Positions 1 to 8,410 of a stretch of 33,488 bases of DNA are shown here, piece after piece. The position numbers and the translations under genes are program-made. The notes beneath the pieces were generated by a model. It was not told where the DNA came from and did no database searches. It saw only the letters and a list, made by a program, of their open reading frames with translations. Source of the DNA: Treponema sp. (GTDB lineage Bacteria > Spirochaetota > Spirochaetia > Treponematales > Treponemataceae); assembly GCA_016282455.1 (NCBI GenBank), contig JAEEKM010000075.1:1-33488 (forward strand), in the 5' to 3' direction. Within the stretch, counting starts at the first letter, position 1. The number at the start of each line of letters is the position of its first letter.

Positions 1-939
1 ATTTGCAGTGTGAGTAAAATTAAACTTGTATTCTTCTACCGTAAAGCCAGCATCAGAAAACCTTTGTGCTCCTTTTTTTACCGCTTCTTTTACTTCATTT
101 TCCACTTCAAAAATTCCAAAGTCACTTGTAAAGGCGATTTTTAATTCTTTAAGCGGTTCGCAGTATTCTTTTGAAAAGTCACAGGTTTTTGGAAGACTGT
201 ATGGGTCCTCTGCATTGTAAGCGCTCATGTAGTTTAAGAGAATGGCAGAATCTTTTACAGACTTTGTGAGTCCTCCGTTTACGCAGAGGGGGTGGGTTGC
301 ACTCCAGGCATCAGGACGCAGGACAGAGGGTATGCAGCCTACTCCGGCTTTAAATCCAAAGAGGTTACAGAAAGATGCAGGTATTCTGATTGAACCGCCG
401 GCATCTCCTCCTTCTGCAATGGGAACGAGTCCTGCCGCCACTGCCGCCGCACTTCCACCGCTTGAACCTCCGGAATTATATTCTGTGTTAAAGGGGGTAG
501 AAGTGGGGCCGAACATGAGGTTGTCTGTTGTTCCGCGAAACCCGTAGGCAGGAGCATTTGTTTTTCCAATTGCAATTCCACCTGCTTTTTCCATGGCAGT
601 GCAAAAAACAGAATCTGTTTCATCAAAGGACACAAGACAGTTAACGCCGCCATGTGAACTCTGCCAGCCGCTTTTGTTCGGAAGAAAATCTTTTAGTGCA
701 AAGGGAACACCCGCAAACTCTCCGCAGTACTGACCCTCTGCAAGTTTTTTTTCCAGCATTTTTGCATGAAGAAGTGCGTAGGCTGCCCTGACATCAACAA
801 AGGCATTTACTTTACCGTTTAGTTTTTCAATCCGGTCAAGAAAATATTTTACAACTTCTGTAGGAGAAAGAATTTTATTATTTACAAGTTCGCCTATTTC
901 CCAGGCAGAAAGATTTTCCAGCTTTTGATTTGTGTTCAT
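1..939 (-). CDS. Amidase-signature family hydrolase (C-terminus beyond window edge)
   Basis: Reverse-strand frame open from an ATG at 939 to the left edge: 313 codons seen, of about 450-490 usual for the family. The amidase-signature core is visible: Lys83 in GVPFALKDF, the serine-rich NSGGSSGGS stretch (residues 155-163), and the nucleophile Ser183 in GGSIRIPAS. Together these form the Ser-cisSer-Lys triad that hydrolyses amide bonds. The GGSIRIP form fits a stand-alone amidase better than GatA, and no gatB/gatC is next to it, so the substrate is unknown. GAGGAAAAA before the ATG is the ribosome site. The gene lies 19 nt behind the VUT transporter and probably shares its preQ1-controlled transcript. 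GatA remains possible because the C-terminal half is not visible. Confidence 0.85.
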   Translation of the reverse strand, partial: MNTNQKLENLSAWEIGELVNNKILSPTEVVKYFLDRIEKLNGKVNAFVDVRAAYALLHAKMLEKKLAEGQYCGEFAGVPFALKDFLPNKSGWQSSHGGVNCLVSFDETDSVFCTAMEKAGGIAIGKTNAPAYGFRGTTDNLMFGPTSTPFNTEYNSGGSSGGSAAAVAAGLVPIAEGGDAGGSIRIPASFCNLFGFKAGVGCIPSVLRPDAWSATHPLCVNGGLTKSVKDSAILLNYMSAYNAEDPYSLPKTCDFSKEYCEPLKELKIAFTSDFGIFEVENEVKEAVKKGAQRFSDAGFTVEEYKFNFTHTAN

Positions 940-958
940 TTTTTCCTCGAAGTAACTT

Positions 959-1780
959 TTACTTGTATTCAAAGCGGGCAGGGTCGTCGCTTAGTTCCAT
1001 CTTCTTGCAGTAGTTAAAATAATCTTTTCCCACTCCCTCTTTCTGCCACTTGCGGCATTTGTGGTAAGCGATGGGAGAAAAAATAATTTCTGAAAAAAGT
1101 TCAATGAGGGCACCTATTAAAGCCATGCCGGTGATTGTAAAAAGACCATAAAACTTTGCAAAGAAAGAAAAGGCTAAGGCTGTAAAAATAAAGTTGTCCA
1201 CAAACTGACCGATTATTGTGCTCACGTAAGAGCGGGTAATGAAAGCAAGTTTTCCGTCAGGGTTTTTTACAAAGAGTCTTCCAATCAGAACATTTACAGC
1301 GGCATTAACAATTCCGGAAAGTACGTAGGCAATGGTAGAAGAAATTAAAATCTGCCAGGGCTGAACTCCGTTTCCTTTAAAACCCAATAAAGTGTCAAAG
1401 GAAGAACTTGCACCGGGGAAGGGAAAGTCAGAGGGTATGGAAGCAATGATGCCCAGGAAAACTATTGCAATGGTGTTTATTACAGCCCCAAAAAGATTTA
1501 ATTTGATTGCCGCTTTTCCGCCAAAAGTTTTTGTTACCATGTCCATGATTAAAAAAACTGCCCAGGACAAAAACACACCGCCGGTTATTGAGATAAAATA
1601 ATTGTCTCCGATTTTTAATCCGCTCCAGACGATTTTGTTTGCGGCAAGATTCATGGTTACTGTTGTTACAACAAAGAGTGCAACAACTACGGCAGGCAGG
1701 GACCGGAGAAGCATCTTCCAGTCGTTTAAATCAAAGAGCCACTCGAAGGTGTCTTTGACCCATAAAATAAGTTTTTTCAA
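959..1780 (-). CDS. VUT/YhhQ-family queuosine precursor transporter
   Basis: Integral membrane protein of 273 residues, all hydrophobic segments, of the VUT (DUF165/COG1738) family that imports queuosine precursors (preQ0, preQ1 or queuine) for tRNA modification. Family-like stretches are MDMVTKTFGGKAA and RSYVSTIIGQFVDNFIFTA, which carry the conserved D-x-x-T and S-x-x-x-Q-x-x-D patterns. The frame is open to 1948, but the 56 upstream residues run through the promoter and riboswitch. I therefore chose the TTG at 1780, which has AGGAG seven bases upstream. The upstream preQ1-I aptamer independently supports the substrate assignment. The amidase gene follows after 19 nt, so the two probably form an operon. 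Confidence 0.88.
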   Translation of the reverse strand: MKKLILWVKDTFEWLFDLNDWKMLLRSLPAVVVALFVVTTVTMNLAANKIVWSGLKIGDNYFISITGGVFLSWAVFLIMDMVTKTFGGKAAIKLNLFGAVINTIAIVFLGIIASIPSDFPFPGASSSFDTLLGFKGNGVQPWQILISSTIAYVLSGIVNAAVNVLIGRLFVKNPDGKLAFITRSYVSTIIGQFVDNFIFTALAFSFFAKFYGLFTITGMALIGALIELFSEIIFSPIAYHKCRKWQKEGVGKDYFNYCKKMELSDDPARFEYK

Positions 1781-1787
1781 TTTAATG

Positions 1788-1833
1788 CTCCTAGTTTTGT
1801 TTATAGACAGGATGGAATTTCGAACTGTCTTTG
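1788..1833 (-). promoter_or_regulatory. preQ1-I riboswitch controlling the VUT transporter
   Basis: Read on the minus strand, AGACAG (1830-1825) pairs perfectly with CTGTCT (1810-1805) around a 14-nt loop that begins TTC and ends in a C directly before the 3' strand. That C is the position that pairs with preQ1 in known aptamers. The A-rich tail ATAAACAAAACTAGGAG follows; it matches the tail of class-I preQ1 aptamers and merges with the Shine-Dalgarno AGGAG. UUCC in the loop can pair with GGAG in the tail as the pseudoknot helix P2. This arrangement predicts translational control: bound preQ1 hides the ribosome site. Position upstream of a VUT gene is the expected context. Confidence 0.82.
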
Positions 1834-1847
1834 TTTTACACTGCTTT

Positions 1848-1876
1848 AGTATAATGAAAAAAAGATTACTTGTATA
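1848..1876 (-). promoter_or_regulatory. Putative promoter of the VUT-amidase operon
   Basis: Minus strand: TATACA (1876-1871), a 17-bp spacer, then TATACT (1853-1848). Predicted transcription starts near 1841, just upstream of the preQ1 aptamer, so the whole riboswitch would be transcribed with little extra leader. Confidence 0.55.
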
Positions 1877-2046
1877 TAACGGGCTTTTCCTGTTATTAAT
1901 AAGTGTTAATCTAAATGCGAAAAACATGTTATATAGAAAAATTGGCACTGCACTCCGTTACGTGCCTGTTTTCCTTATCAATGTTTGTATTTAGGTTTTG
2001 TGGATGACAAGCGTAGTTAACCACTAAGTGATGTAAAAAAATATAA

Positions 2047-2164
2047 AAAGTACGCTGAAACGGAGCAGAGGTTCCGCTGCGAAAAAAATTCTGCACAAGT
2101 GAGCAACGCGAACGCGGAAGCCTTTTTTCGCAGTGGGTTCTCTGCGGGAGTGTAAGCGTACTTT
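2047..2164. repeat. Long imperfect inverted repeat (about 41-bp arms, 35-bp centre)
   Basis: The left arm (2047-2087) begins AAAGTACGCT and ends CTGCGAAAAAA. The right arm (2123-2164) read in reverse complement also begins AAAGTACGCT and ends CTGCGAAAAAA, with GCAGAG shared in the middle. The left arm resembles a further copy at 29428-29461 on the minus strand, so this is a dispersed repeat and not only a local hairpin. Transcribed, it would fold into a long stem. I cannot say whether it is a REP-like element, a remnant of a mobile element or a functional RNA. Confidence 0.7.
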
Positions 2165-2233
2165 CGATTTTGATTAACACTTACTAAATTGTGTTTAAAA
2201 TAATACTTGTTATCCACACATAACGGACTTTCC

Positions 2234-2262
2234 TTGACAAATTGTTATACCTCTGCGACAAT
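2234..2262 (+). promoter_or_regulatory. Putative promoter of the oligopeptide-binding protein/MCP operon
   Basis: Consensus TTGACA at 2234-2239, 17-bp spacer, and GACAAT at 2257-2262 (4 of 6 matches to TATAAT). A TATATAG stretch slightly downstream is a less well spaced alternative. This would give a leader of about 50 nt ending in AAAGGAGAAA before the ATG at 2323. Confidence 0.45.
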
Positions 2263-2322
2263 ATATAGAATAAAGTTTAAGTGTGTTAAGTTTAAATAAT
2301 ACCTGAACAAAAGGAGAAATTT

Positions 2323-3975
2323 ATGACTCATCGCGTGTTTTGCCTGGCTGCCTTACTGTGTGTTTTTACATTAAGCGGCTGTGCAGAAATGAATTCAAAG
2401 CAATCATCAGGTCCCCTTCCGGAGAAAAAAGTTTCCGGTCCTGTTTTAAATGTTTCGCTTGATACTGCAATCGACACTCTGGATCAGCAGACGGCAGTTT
2501 TTGCAACTTCCTTTGAGCTCATTGGAAATATGATTGACGGTCTTATGCAGATGGCAGATGACGGTTCTGTAAAAAATGCAGTCTGTAAAGAAATGACAGT
2601 TTCAAAAGACGGTCTTCATTACACCTTCAAGCTTCGTGATGATGTCTACTGGTCTAACGGCGACAAAGTAACTGCCCACGATTTTGTTTACGGCTGGCAG
2701 CGTGCAATTGACCCCGCTACCGGTTCTGAATATGCCTTTATGATAAGCGACATTGCCCAGGTTAAAAATGCAACTGCAATTCAGGCAGGACAGATGGATC
2801 CGAACCAGCTTGGAGTTCGTGCAAGGGATGACTACACTTTTGAAGTAGAACTTCAGGTTCCCGTTTCATATTTTGAACAACTGCTTTACTTCTGTACCTT
2901 CTATCCGGCAAACAAAGCCTTTGTGGAAAAATGCGGAGACAAGTATGCAACAAGCCCCGAGACCTGTCTTTCAAACGGAGCCTTTATTCTTACCGAATAC
3001 AAACCCGGAGCAACTTCCATTTCCTACATAAAAAATACCGCTTACTATGATGCTTCAAAAATAAAACTTGGCGGCATTCATTATGAAGTGCTAAGCAGTA
3101 GTGAAGAAGCATTAAAAAAATATCAGAGCGGACAGCTTGACTTTGTTGAACTCTCAGGTGATGCCGTTGTTAAAATGGAAAACTCTCCGGAGTTCCGTCC
3201 TGTAGACTCAGGCTTCCTTTACTACATTACCTTTAATTTTGATGACCCCGTTTTTGCAAACAAAAATCTTCGCAGGGCTTTTTCTTACGCAGTAGACCGT
3301 GAAAGGGTTGCCCGTGAAATGGCAGATGGTTCTGCCGCCGCATACGCCGCAATTCCAAGAGGTTTTGCTTTCTCACAGGATGGAAAAGATTTTACCCCGG
3401 CAGGAGTAGTTTACCCTGACCTTTGTTCCTATAATCCTCAGCTTGCCCGCCAGTATTATAATGAAGCCCTTAAGGAACTTGGACGCAGAACTTTTAATCT
3501 TGAACTTCTTACTGCAGACGGAGAGACACAGGTTATAGCTTCAAGGTCAATTAAAAATCAGATAGAAGCACTTCTTCCCGGAATAAACATTTCAATTAAA
3601 GCGGTTCCCAAAACAGAGAGACGTAAACTCATGAGTGCAGGAAAGTTCCAGTTCGGTCTTAACAACTGGGGCCCTGACTATGCTGACCCCATGACTTATC
3701 TTGCAATGTGGGTAACAGGAAATGACAACAATCAGGGAAATTATTTTAACCCAACCTACAATGCAATTATTGCAAGCTGTACTGACGGAGATCTCTGTAC
3801 AAAGATTCCTGAACGCTGGGCTGCAATGAAAACTGCAGAACGCATTATCATGGAAGATGCCGTAATCATGCCGGTTTACCAAAAGTGCAATGCAAACCTT
3901 ATCAAGAGCAATGTAAAGGGCGTGGCTTTCCATGCAGTTGCAATCAACCGTATTTACAAGAATACAACAAAATAA
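2323..3975 (+). CDS. Oligopeptide ABC transporter substrate-binding lipoprotein (OppA type)
   Basis: 550-residue family-5 solute-binding protein. The N-terminus is a lipoprotein signal with lipobox LSGC (Cys20), so the mature protein is membrane-anchored outside the cytoplasmic membrane. Family-5 landmarks are the N-terminal strand around VLNVSLDTAIDTLD, the WSNGDKVTAHDFVYGWQRA segment (substrates enter through this lobe), YITFNFDD, and the C-terminal NNWGPDYADPMTYL stretch typical of OppA-like peptide binders. No permease or ATPase gene adjoins it. Instead a chemoreceptor starts 21 nt downstream, suggesting that it feeds peptides to a transporter encoded elsewhere, or presents them to the receptor. 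AAAGGAG precedes the ATG. Peptide specificity itself is inferred from the family. Confidence 0.92.
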   Translation: MTHRVFCLAALLCVFTLSGCAEMNSKQSSGPLPEKKVSGPVLNVSLDTAIDTLDQQTAVFATSFELIGNMIDGLMQMADDGSVKNAVCKEMTVSKDGLHYTFKLRDDVYWSNGDKVTAHDFVYGWQRAIDPATGSEYAFMISDIAQVKNATAIQAGQMDPNQLGVRARDDYTFEVELQVPVSYFEQLLYFCTFYPANKAFVEKCGDKYATSPETCLSNGAFILTEYKPGATSISYIKNTAYYDASKIKLGGIHYEVLSSSEEALKKYQSGQLDFVELSGDAVVKMENSPEFRPVDSGFLYYITFNFDDPVFANKNLRRAFSYAVDRERVAREMADGSAAAYAAIPRGFAFSQDGKDFTPAGVVYPDLCSYNPQLARQYYNEALKELGRRTFNLELLTADGETQVIASRSIKNQIEALLPGINISIKAVPKTERRKLMSAGKFQFGLNNWGPDYADPMTYLAMWVTGNDNNQGNYFNPTYNAIIASCTDGDLCTKIPERWAAMKTAERIIMEDAVIMPVYQKCNANLIKSNVKGVAFHAVAINRIYKNTTK

Positions 3976-3996
3976 CTTCCTGAAGGAGTTTTAGTT

Positions 3997-6090
3997 ATGG
4001 AAGAAAATAAAAAGAAATACGAGCACATTGCCGTTCAGTTTTCAATAAATATACTTTTCATTCTGATTATTTCCTTTGTTCTTCAGAATGTTTTTATCGT
4101 TAGGAGCGTAAAGTCTTCTTCTAAAACAGACTATTCTGATTTTAGTGAAAAAGTGATTGCAGAAGATGCAGGAAAAATCGAAAACTGGAATGAAGTTTTA
4201 GTAAACGACCTGCGCATTTATTCTGATAATGATGTTACCAAAGCCGGTAATGCAGACAGGATTATTTCATGGCTGCTTTCTCACGAGAAGATCAGGAATC
4301 CTCTCTTTAACTATGTAATGTTCTGTACGCCGGATGGAGTGGGACACACAAGTGACGGAAAAACAATAACTGTCATTTCAAAACCCTTTTTCCGTTCCAT
4401 TATGAATGATAAAAAAGAAACTTTTGTTTCCAACATTGACTTCCAGCTGGATGGTTCTGTCTGCTATTACATTGCCCGTCCTGCCTACGATGCGTCAGGT
4501 AAACTGATTGGAGTTTTTGCAGGGGCCGTTAAGCTTGACGAAATTGACAAAATGATTGGTGAACTTTCCATGGGTAAAGACGGAAAGGCAATTCTTGTCG
4601 GTTCAAACGGAGTGCTTATTTCTCATATCCGCGGAAACAGCAAGTACATGGACTTGAGTTACAGCGATAAGGCCGGTTACAAGGGGCTTGATAAAATTGC
4701 AGAAATGGCCTGTGCCGGAAAACAGGGAGAAGGCTATTACATTGACCCTAACGGAGTGAGAACCTTTGCTTCCTACACGCCTGTAAAAGGAACTCCCTGG
4801 TCTGCAATTCTTACAATTCCTCAGGCACAGATTGATTCTGCCGGAGACAGACTCAGAACAGTTATTATCATCATCAGTATTATTGTGGGAATTATTGTTT
4901 CTACCGCATGTTCTGTCATGCTGGTTATGGCAGTGCGGCCCCTTAAAGTGGTGCAGGAATCCATACACAATATTGCTTCCGGAGAGGCAGACCTTACCCA
5001 GCAGATTATTGTTAAGAGCAAGAATGAAATCGGTGCTTTGGGCGACGGCTTTAACGCCTTTATGGGAAAACTTCGCCTTATCATCAGCGGAGTAAAAGAT
5101 TCCAAGGAAATGCTGGGAGATGTAAACGTTGGTCTTCAGAAGAAAATTGAAGAGAACGGAACTTCCATTGAAGCAATTATCGGTGACCTTAGTGAAATTG
5201 ATTCTCAGGTACAGAATCAGGCTTCCAGTGTTACAGAAACTGCCAGTGCCGTAGAAGAAATTTCCCAGAACATAGAATCTCTTGAAAGGATGATTGAAAC
5301 TCAGTCAAGCGGTGTGGTAGAAGCAAGTGCCGCCGTAGAAGAGATGATTGGAAACATCAGCAGCGTAAATAATTCTGTCGGTCACATGGCTCAGTCTTTT
5401 GATGATCTGGCCCGCAATGCAGAAGAAGGTATTAACCGCCAGAATGATGTGGACGAAAGGATTAAAAAGATTGAAGAGCAGTCAAAGGCACTTCAGGATG
5501 CAAACAAAACAATCAGTGAAATTGCAGAACAGACAAACCTTCTTGCCATGAATGCGGCTATTGAAGCGGCACATGCAGGTGAAGCCGGTAAGGGCTTTAG
5601 TGTTGTTGCAGACGAAATCAGAAAACTTTCTGAAACTTCCAGTGCCCAGTCAAAAACAATCCGTGAAGAACTTAACAATATTGAGTCTTCCATTAACGAT
5701 GTTGTTAATGCATCAAAAGCTTCGAGTGAATCCTTTGTTGCAGTTAACAAATCCATTACTTCTACCCAGCAGCTGGTTCTGCAGATTAAAGCCGCTATGG
5801 AAGAACAGCAGGAAGGTTCAAAGCAGATTGGTGATGCCCTTAAACTTATGAACGACAACACCAGTGAAGTTCGCGCTGCCTCACACGAAATGGCAGAAGG
5901 AAACAAATCCATTCTGCAGGAAGTGGATCAGCTCCGTGAAACTACCGGAATCATCCGCAGCAGTATGGATAAAATTTCTGAGAGCGCAGGAAACATTCGC
6001 AGTTCAAGTAATGCACTTACAGAAATTGCAAACAGCGTAGAGTCTGCAGTTGGTCAGATTGGTGACCAGATAGATCTCTTTACGGTTTAA
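3997..6090 (+). CDS. Methyl-accepting chemotaxis protein with dCache-like sensor
   Basis: 697 residues in standard chemoreceptor order: first membrane helix about 16-38, large extracytoplasmic sensor about 40-285, second membrane helix about 288-315, HAMP about 315-370, then a long coiled coil. The hairpin tip that contacts CheA and CheW is near residues 507-545 and contains EQTNLLAMNAAIEAAHAGE. The sensor carries cache-like pieces (FRSIMNDKKETFVSN, then YYIARPAYDASGKLIGVFAG), typical of receptors for amino acids, peptides or organic acids. It follows the peptide-binding lipoprotein by 21 nt, with GAAGGAG as ribosome site, so the two are very likely cotranscribed. Ligand is not readable from sequence. 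A hairpin just after the stop ends the operon. Confidence 0.95.
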   Translation: MEENKKKYEHIAVQFSINILFILIISFVLQNVFIVRSVKSSSKTDYSDFSEKVIAEDAGKIENWNEVLVNDLRIYSDNDVTKAGNADRIISWLLSHEKIRNPLFNYVMFCTPDGVGHTSDGKTITVISKPFFRSIMNDKKETFVSNIDFQLDGSVCYYIARPAYDASGKLIGVFAGAVKLDEIDKMIGELSMGKDGKAILVGSNGVLISHIRGNSKYMDLSYSDKAGYKGLDKIAEMACAGKQGEGYYIDPNGVRTFASYTPVKGTPWSAILTIPQAQIDSAGDRLRTVIIIISIIVGIIVSTACSVMLVMAVRPLKVVQESIHNIASGEADLTQQIIVKSKNEIGALGDGFNAFMGKLRLIISGVKDSKEMLGDVNVGLQKKIEENGTSIEAIIGDLSEIDSQVQNQASSVTETASAVEEISQNIESLERMIETQSSGVVEASAAVEEMIGNISSVNNSVGHMAQSFDDLARNAEEGINRQNDVDERIKKIEEQSKALQDANKTISEIAEQTNLLAMNAAIEAAHAGEAGKGFSVVADEIRKLSETSSAQSKTIREELNNIESSINDVVNASKASSESFVAVNKSITSTQQLVLQIKAAMEEQQEGSKQIGDALKLMNDNTSEVRAASHEMAEGNKSILQEVDQLRETTGIIRSSMDKISESAGNIRSSSNALTEIANSVESAVGQIGDQIDLFTV

Positions 6091-6098
6091 TTATAAAG

Positions 6099-6124
6099 AC
6101 TGGGGGTTTTAAACCTCCAGTTTT
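6099..6124. terminator. Shared terminator hairpin between the converging MCP and helicase genes
   Basis: ACTGGGGG (6099-6106) pairs with CCTCCAGT (6114-6121) with one G-T pair, closed by a short TTTTAAA loop and followed by TTTT. On the minus strand the run after the stem is CTTTATAATT, so it can act in both directions, though the T-runs are short. The stem overlaps the last codons and stop of the helicase gene. Confidence 0.6.
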
Positions 6125-8310
6125 GCAGAGAACTGAATGCTTCTTTCTGTTTCCATGCCGTCAAATTTTATGATGTAGCAGGAGGCTTCATTGTTAACAA
6201 GAGTAATTGTGCCCTTCCCGAAAACGGGATGGGTAACTCTTGTTCCAGGAGCAAGTAAAGTTTTCATGGCGGCAAGGCGGGCTTCGTCATAAGTAATAAC
6301 TTTTTGTGCCTGTTCTATAAGACCTTCATCCAGTTTTTTTTCAAGCCTGAGATTTTTTAATTCTGCATCAAAAATAAAACGGCTGGGATATTTAAAAATC
6401 CCGTCATTTGCTTTTCCTTCTGAATCACTTAAGAAAAGTTTTTTCTTTGCACGGGTCATTGCAACGTAGGCAATGCGGCGTTCTTCTTCCATGTCTTCCG
6501 GAGTGTTTACTTTGCGGCTGGGGAATACTCCTTCGTTCATACCGCAGAGGAATACGTAGGGAAACTCCATGCCTTTAGCGGCGTGAATTGTAAGCAGCTT
6601 AACACAGTCTTTTTTGTCATCCCTGTCAAGGTCTGTAAAAAGAGCCACGTGGTTAAGAAAATCTTCCAGACTGGCATCATCATCAAGACCTGCTTCGTTA
6701 ACGGCCCGCTTAAATTCTGCAACATTATCAAGCCTGTCCTGATCTGCTTCAAGACGTAAAAATGCTTCGTAGCCGGTGCGGTCAAGCAGTGCCTGAAGAA
6801 GGTCTCCCAGACTTGCCTGTTTGTGTAAGAGAGGTGCCTTGCTCTCCGGGTGGGGAAGCATGTCCCTTACGCTTTCTATTGCCTCAATGTATGCCTCTGC
6901 CTGTGTGCCCTTAAAGACAGGAGATTTTTCTGCAAGAAGGGCTTTTAGTGCCTGGTAGCCGCCACAGTTGTGTTCTTCTGCATAAGTTTTTATAGCAGCA
7001 ATTTTCTGTTTTCCGATTTTACGCGAAGGAGTATTTACCGTTCTGTAAAAGGCAACGTCGTCCTGTGCGGTAAGCATGCGGAGGTAACAGACTAAGTCTT
7101 TTATTTCACGCCTGCCGTAAAACTCAGTTCCTGCCAGTATGCGGTAGGGAATATTGTTGCTGATAAGGGCTTCTTCCAGAGAACGGCTTAAATAATGAGC
7201 CCTGTAAAGAATTGCAATGTCCCGGTAAGGAACTTCCTTTGAAAGTTTTTTTATTTTTTTGCAAATCCATGCCGCTTCTTCGCTTTCGCCAGGAGCATGA
7301 TAGTAAAGGGGTTTCTCATCTTCTCCAGCAGTTGCAAGAAGTGCCTTTGGGTATCGTACAGTGTTTTTGCTTATGAGGCTGTTACTTGCCGCAAGAATCT
7401 GTGGGGAACTGCGGTAGTTTTTTGCGAGTACAATTGTTTTTGCATCTGGAAATTTTTTGTCAAAGTCAAGAATGAGCTTTACATGACTTCCCCGCCATGA
7501 ATAAATTGTCTGGTCTGAGTCTCCCACAATAAAAAGGTTTTTGTGTTTTGCAGAAAGCAGTTCTGCAATGCGGTATTGTTTTGCGCTTACGTCCTGAAAC
7601 TCATCTACCATTACATATTCCATTTTCTTCTGCCACTTTTCCAGAATGTGGGGAAAGTTTTCAAGAATAAATGTGGTAAAGTTTATGAGGTCATTAAAGT
7701 CTATTCCAAAACATTTTTTCTGTTCATAAATGAAGCGGAGGAATATTTCCTGATTCTGGTCCAGGGGTTTTTCCGGATTGGTAAATTTTTCTTTGAGTTC
7801 TTCATTGTTCAGTTTGTAAAAATAATTTATGTAGGTGTCTGCCTGTAATTTTTTTCCTTCCAGAACTTCGTCAATTTTGCGCTGGACTGTAGTTTCTTTT
7901 AAGGTAAGGTGCATGTCAGAAAAAATACGCAGCATTATTTCGCGCCAGTCTTCCTTGTCCAGTATGATAAAATTTTTTGGAAAATTAAGGGCATTGATTT
8001 CTTCGTGTAAAAAAAGAGTGCAGAAGGCATGAAAAGTACAGATGTAACCTAAGTCCATGTCTCCCAGCATTGCCCTTACACGGGATTTCATTTCGTTAGC
8101 GGCCCTGTTTGTAAAAGTTACACAGAGAATGTTCTGAGGGCTTATTCCAACATCCCTCACAAGATAGCAGTAGCGGCTGGTAAGGGCTCGTGTTTTTCCT
8201 GTTCCCGCTCCCGCAAGTACGCGAATGTAACCTTCTGTAGTTTTTACTGCCTGGGTCTGTTCTTCGTTTAAGCGGGAAAGATAATCTGACTGTTTGCTGT
8301 TTTCTCCCAT
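6109..8310 (-). CDS. uvrD: UvrD/PcrA-type superfamily 1A DNA helicase
   Basis: 733 residues, the normal length of UvrD/PcrA. It is a 3'-5' ATP-dependent DNA helicase used in nucleotide-excision and mismatch repair and in removing proteins from DNA. Visible motifs: Q-motif LNEEQTQAV (14-22), Walker A GAGTGKT (34-40), motif Ia VTFTNRAANEM, Walker B VDEFQD (235-240), motif III GDSDQTIYSWRG (263-274), motif V LLTIHAAKGMEF and motif VI VAMTRAKKKL. The last 50 residues form the Tudor-like C-terminal domain (GTRVTHPVFGKGTI) found in PcrA and UvrD. No Shine-Dalgarno precedes the ATG. A TATATT box lies seven bases upstream, so the mRNA may be leaderless. Rep is a less likely name because of the C-terminal domain. 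Confidence 0.93.
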   Translation of the reverse strand: MGENSKQSDYLSRLNEEQTQAVKTTEGYIRVLAGAGTGKTRALTSRYCYLVRDVGISPQNILCVTFTNRAANEMKSRVRAMLGDMDLGYICTFHAFCTLFLHEEINALNFPKNFIILDKEDWREIMLRIFSDMHLTLKETTVQRKIDEVLEGKKLQADTYINYFYKLNNEELKEKFTNPEKPLDQNQEIFLRFIYEQKKCFGIDFNDLINFTTFILENFPHILEKWQKKMEYVMVDEFQDVSAKQYRIAELLSAKHKNLFIVGDSDQTIYSWRGSHVKLILDFDKKFPDAKTIVLAKNYRSSPQILAASNSLISKNTVRYPKALLATAGEDEKPLYYHAPGESEEAAWICKKIKKLSKEVPYRDIAILYRAHYLSRSLEEALISNNIPYRILAGTEFYGRREIKDLVCYLRMLTAQDDVAFYRTVNTPSRKIGKQKIAAIKTYAEEHNCGGYQALKALLAEKSPVFKGTQAEAYIEAIESVRDMLPHPESKAPLLHKQASLGDLLQALLDRTGYEAFLRLEADQDRLDNVAEFKRAVNEAGLDDDASLEDFLNHVALFTDLDRDDKKDCVKLLTIHAAKGMEFPYVFLCGMNEGVFPSRKVNTPEDMEEERRIAYVAMTRAKKKLFLSDSEGKANDGIFKYPSRFIFDAELKNLRLEKKLDEGLIEQAQKVITYDEARLAAMKTLLAPGTRVTHPVFGKGTITLVNNEASCYIIKFDGMETERSIQFSAKLEV

Positions 8311-8317
8311 GTCTATA

Positions 8318-8323
8318 AATATA
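8318..8323 (-). promoter_or_regulatory. Possible -10 box seven bases before the helicase ATG
   Basis: TATATT on the minus strand, separated from the ATG at 8310 by TATAGAC, with no ribosome site. The -35 region at a 17-bp spacing (AACTCA) is poor, so this is the weakest of the candidate leaderless promoters in the window. Confidence 0.3.
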
Positions 8324-8353
8324 GCACAAAGTGAAGCGTGTGAGTTTAAAAAC

Positions 8354-8382
8354 TTGCTTTTTGAAAAAAAGTGACCTATACT
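8354..8382 (+). promoter_or_regulatory. Putative promoter of the exonuclease-phosphatase pair
   Basis: TTGCTT at 8354-8359, 17-bp spacer, TATACT at 8377-8382. The ATG at 8411 follows with CCGGGGG as a ribosome site. The same TTGCTT -35 variant is found with a perfect TATAAT in front of the solute-binding gene near 29.4 kb. Confidence 0.5.
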
Positions 8383-8410
8383 TTAAAGACATATTGCATC
8401 CGGGGGTTGT

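Larger units (their letters stand above)
1877..2322. other. Gene-free region rich in diverged inverted repeats
   Basis: I see no credible gene here. Besides the hairpin at 2047-2164 there are further inverted pairs around it: AAGTGTTAATC near 1900 against GATTAACACTT near 2172, and GTGGATGACAAG near 1998 against CTTGTTATCCAC near 2208. There is also a direct echo, ATAACGGGCTTTTCC near 1876 and ATAACGGACTTTCC near 2220. The nesting suggests a decayed palindromic element. The right end holds the promoter of the oligopeptide-binding gene. Confidence 0.55.

Noticed and set aside
959..1948. Longer 329-residue version of the VUT transporter
   Set aside because: The extra 56 residues translate the promoter and riboswitch; the TTG at 1780 has a proper ribosome site.
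1854..1994. 46-codon plus-strand frame starting MKKRLLVYNG with a signal-peptide-like look
   Set aside because: No ribosome site, lies across the minus-strand promoter of the VUT operon, ends in repeat-rich DNA, and has no supporting neighbour or promoter of its own.
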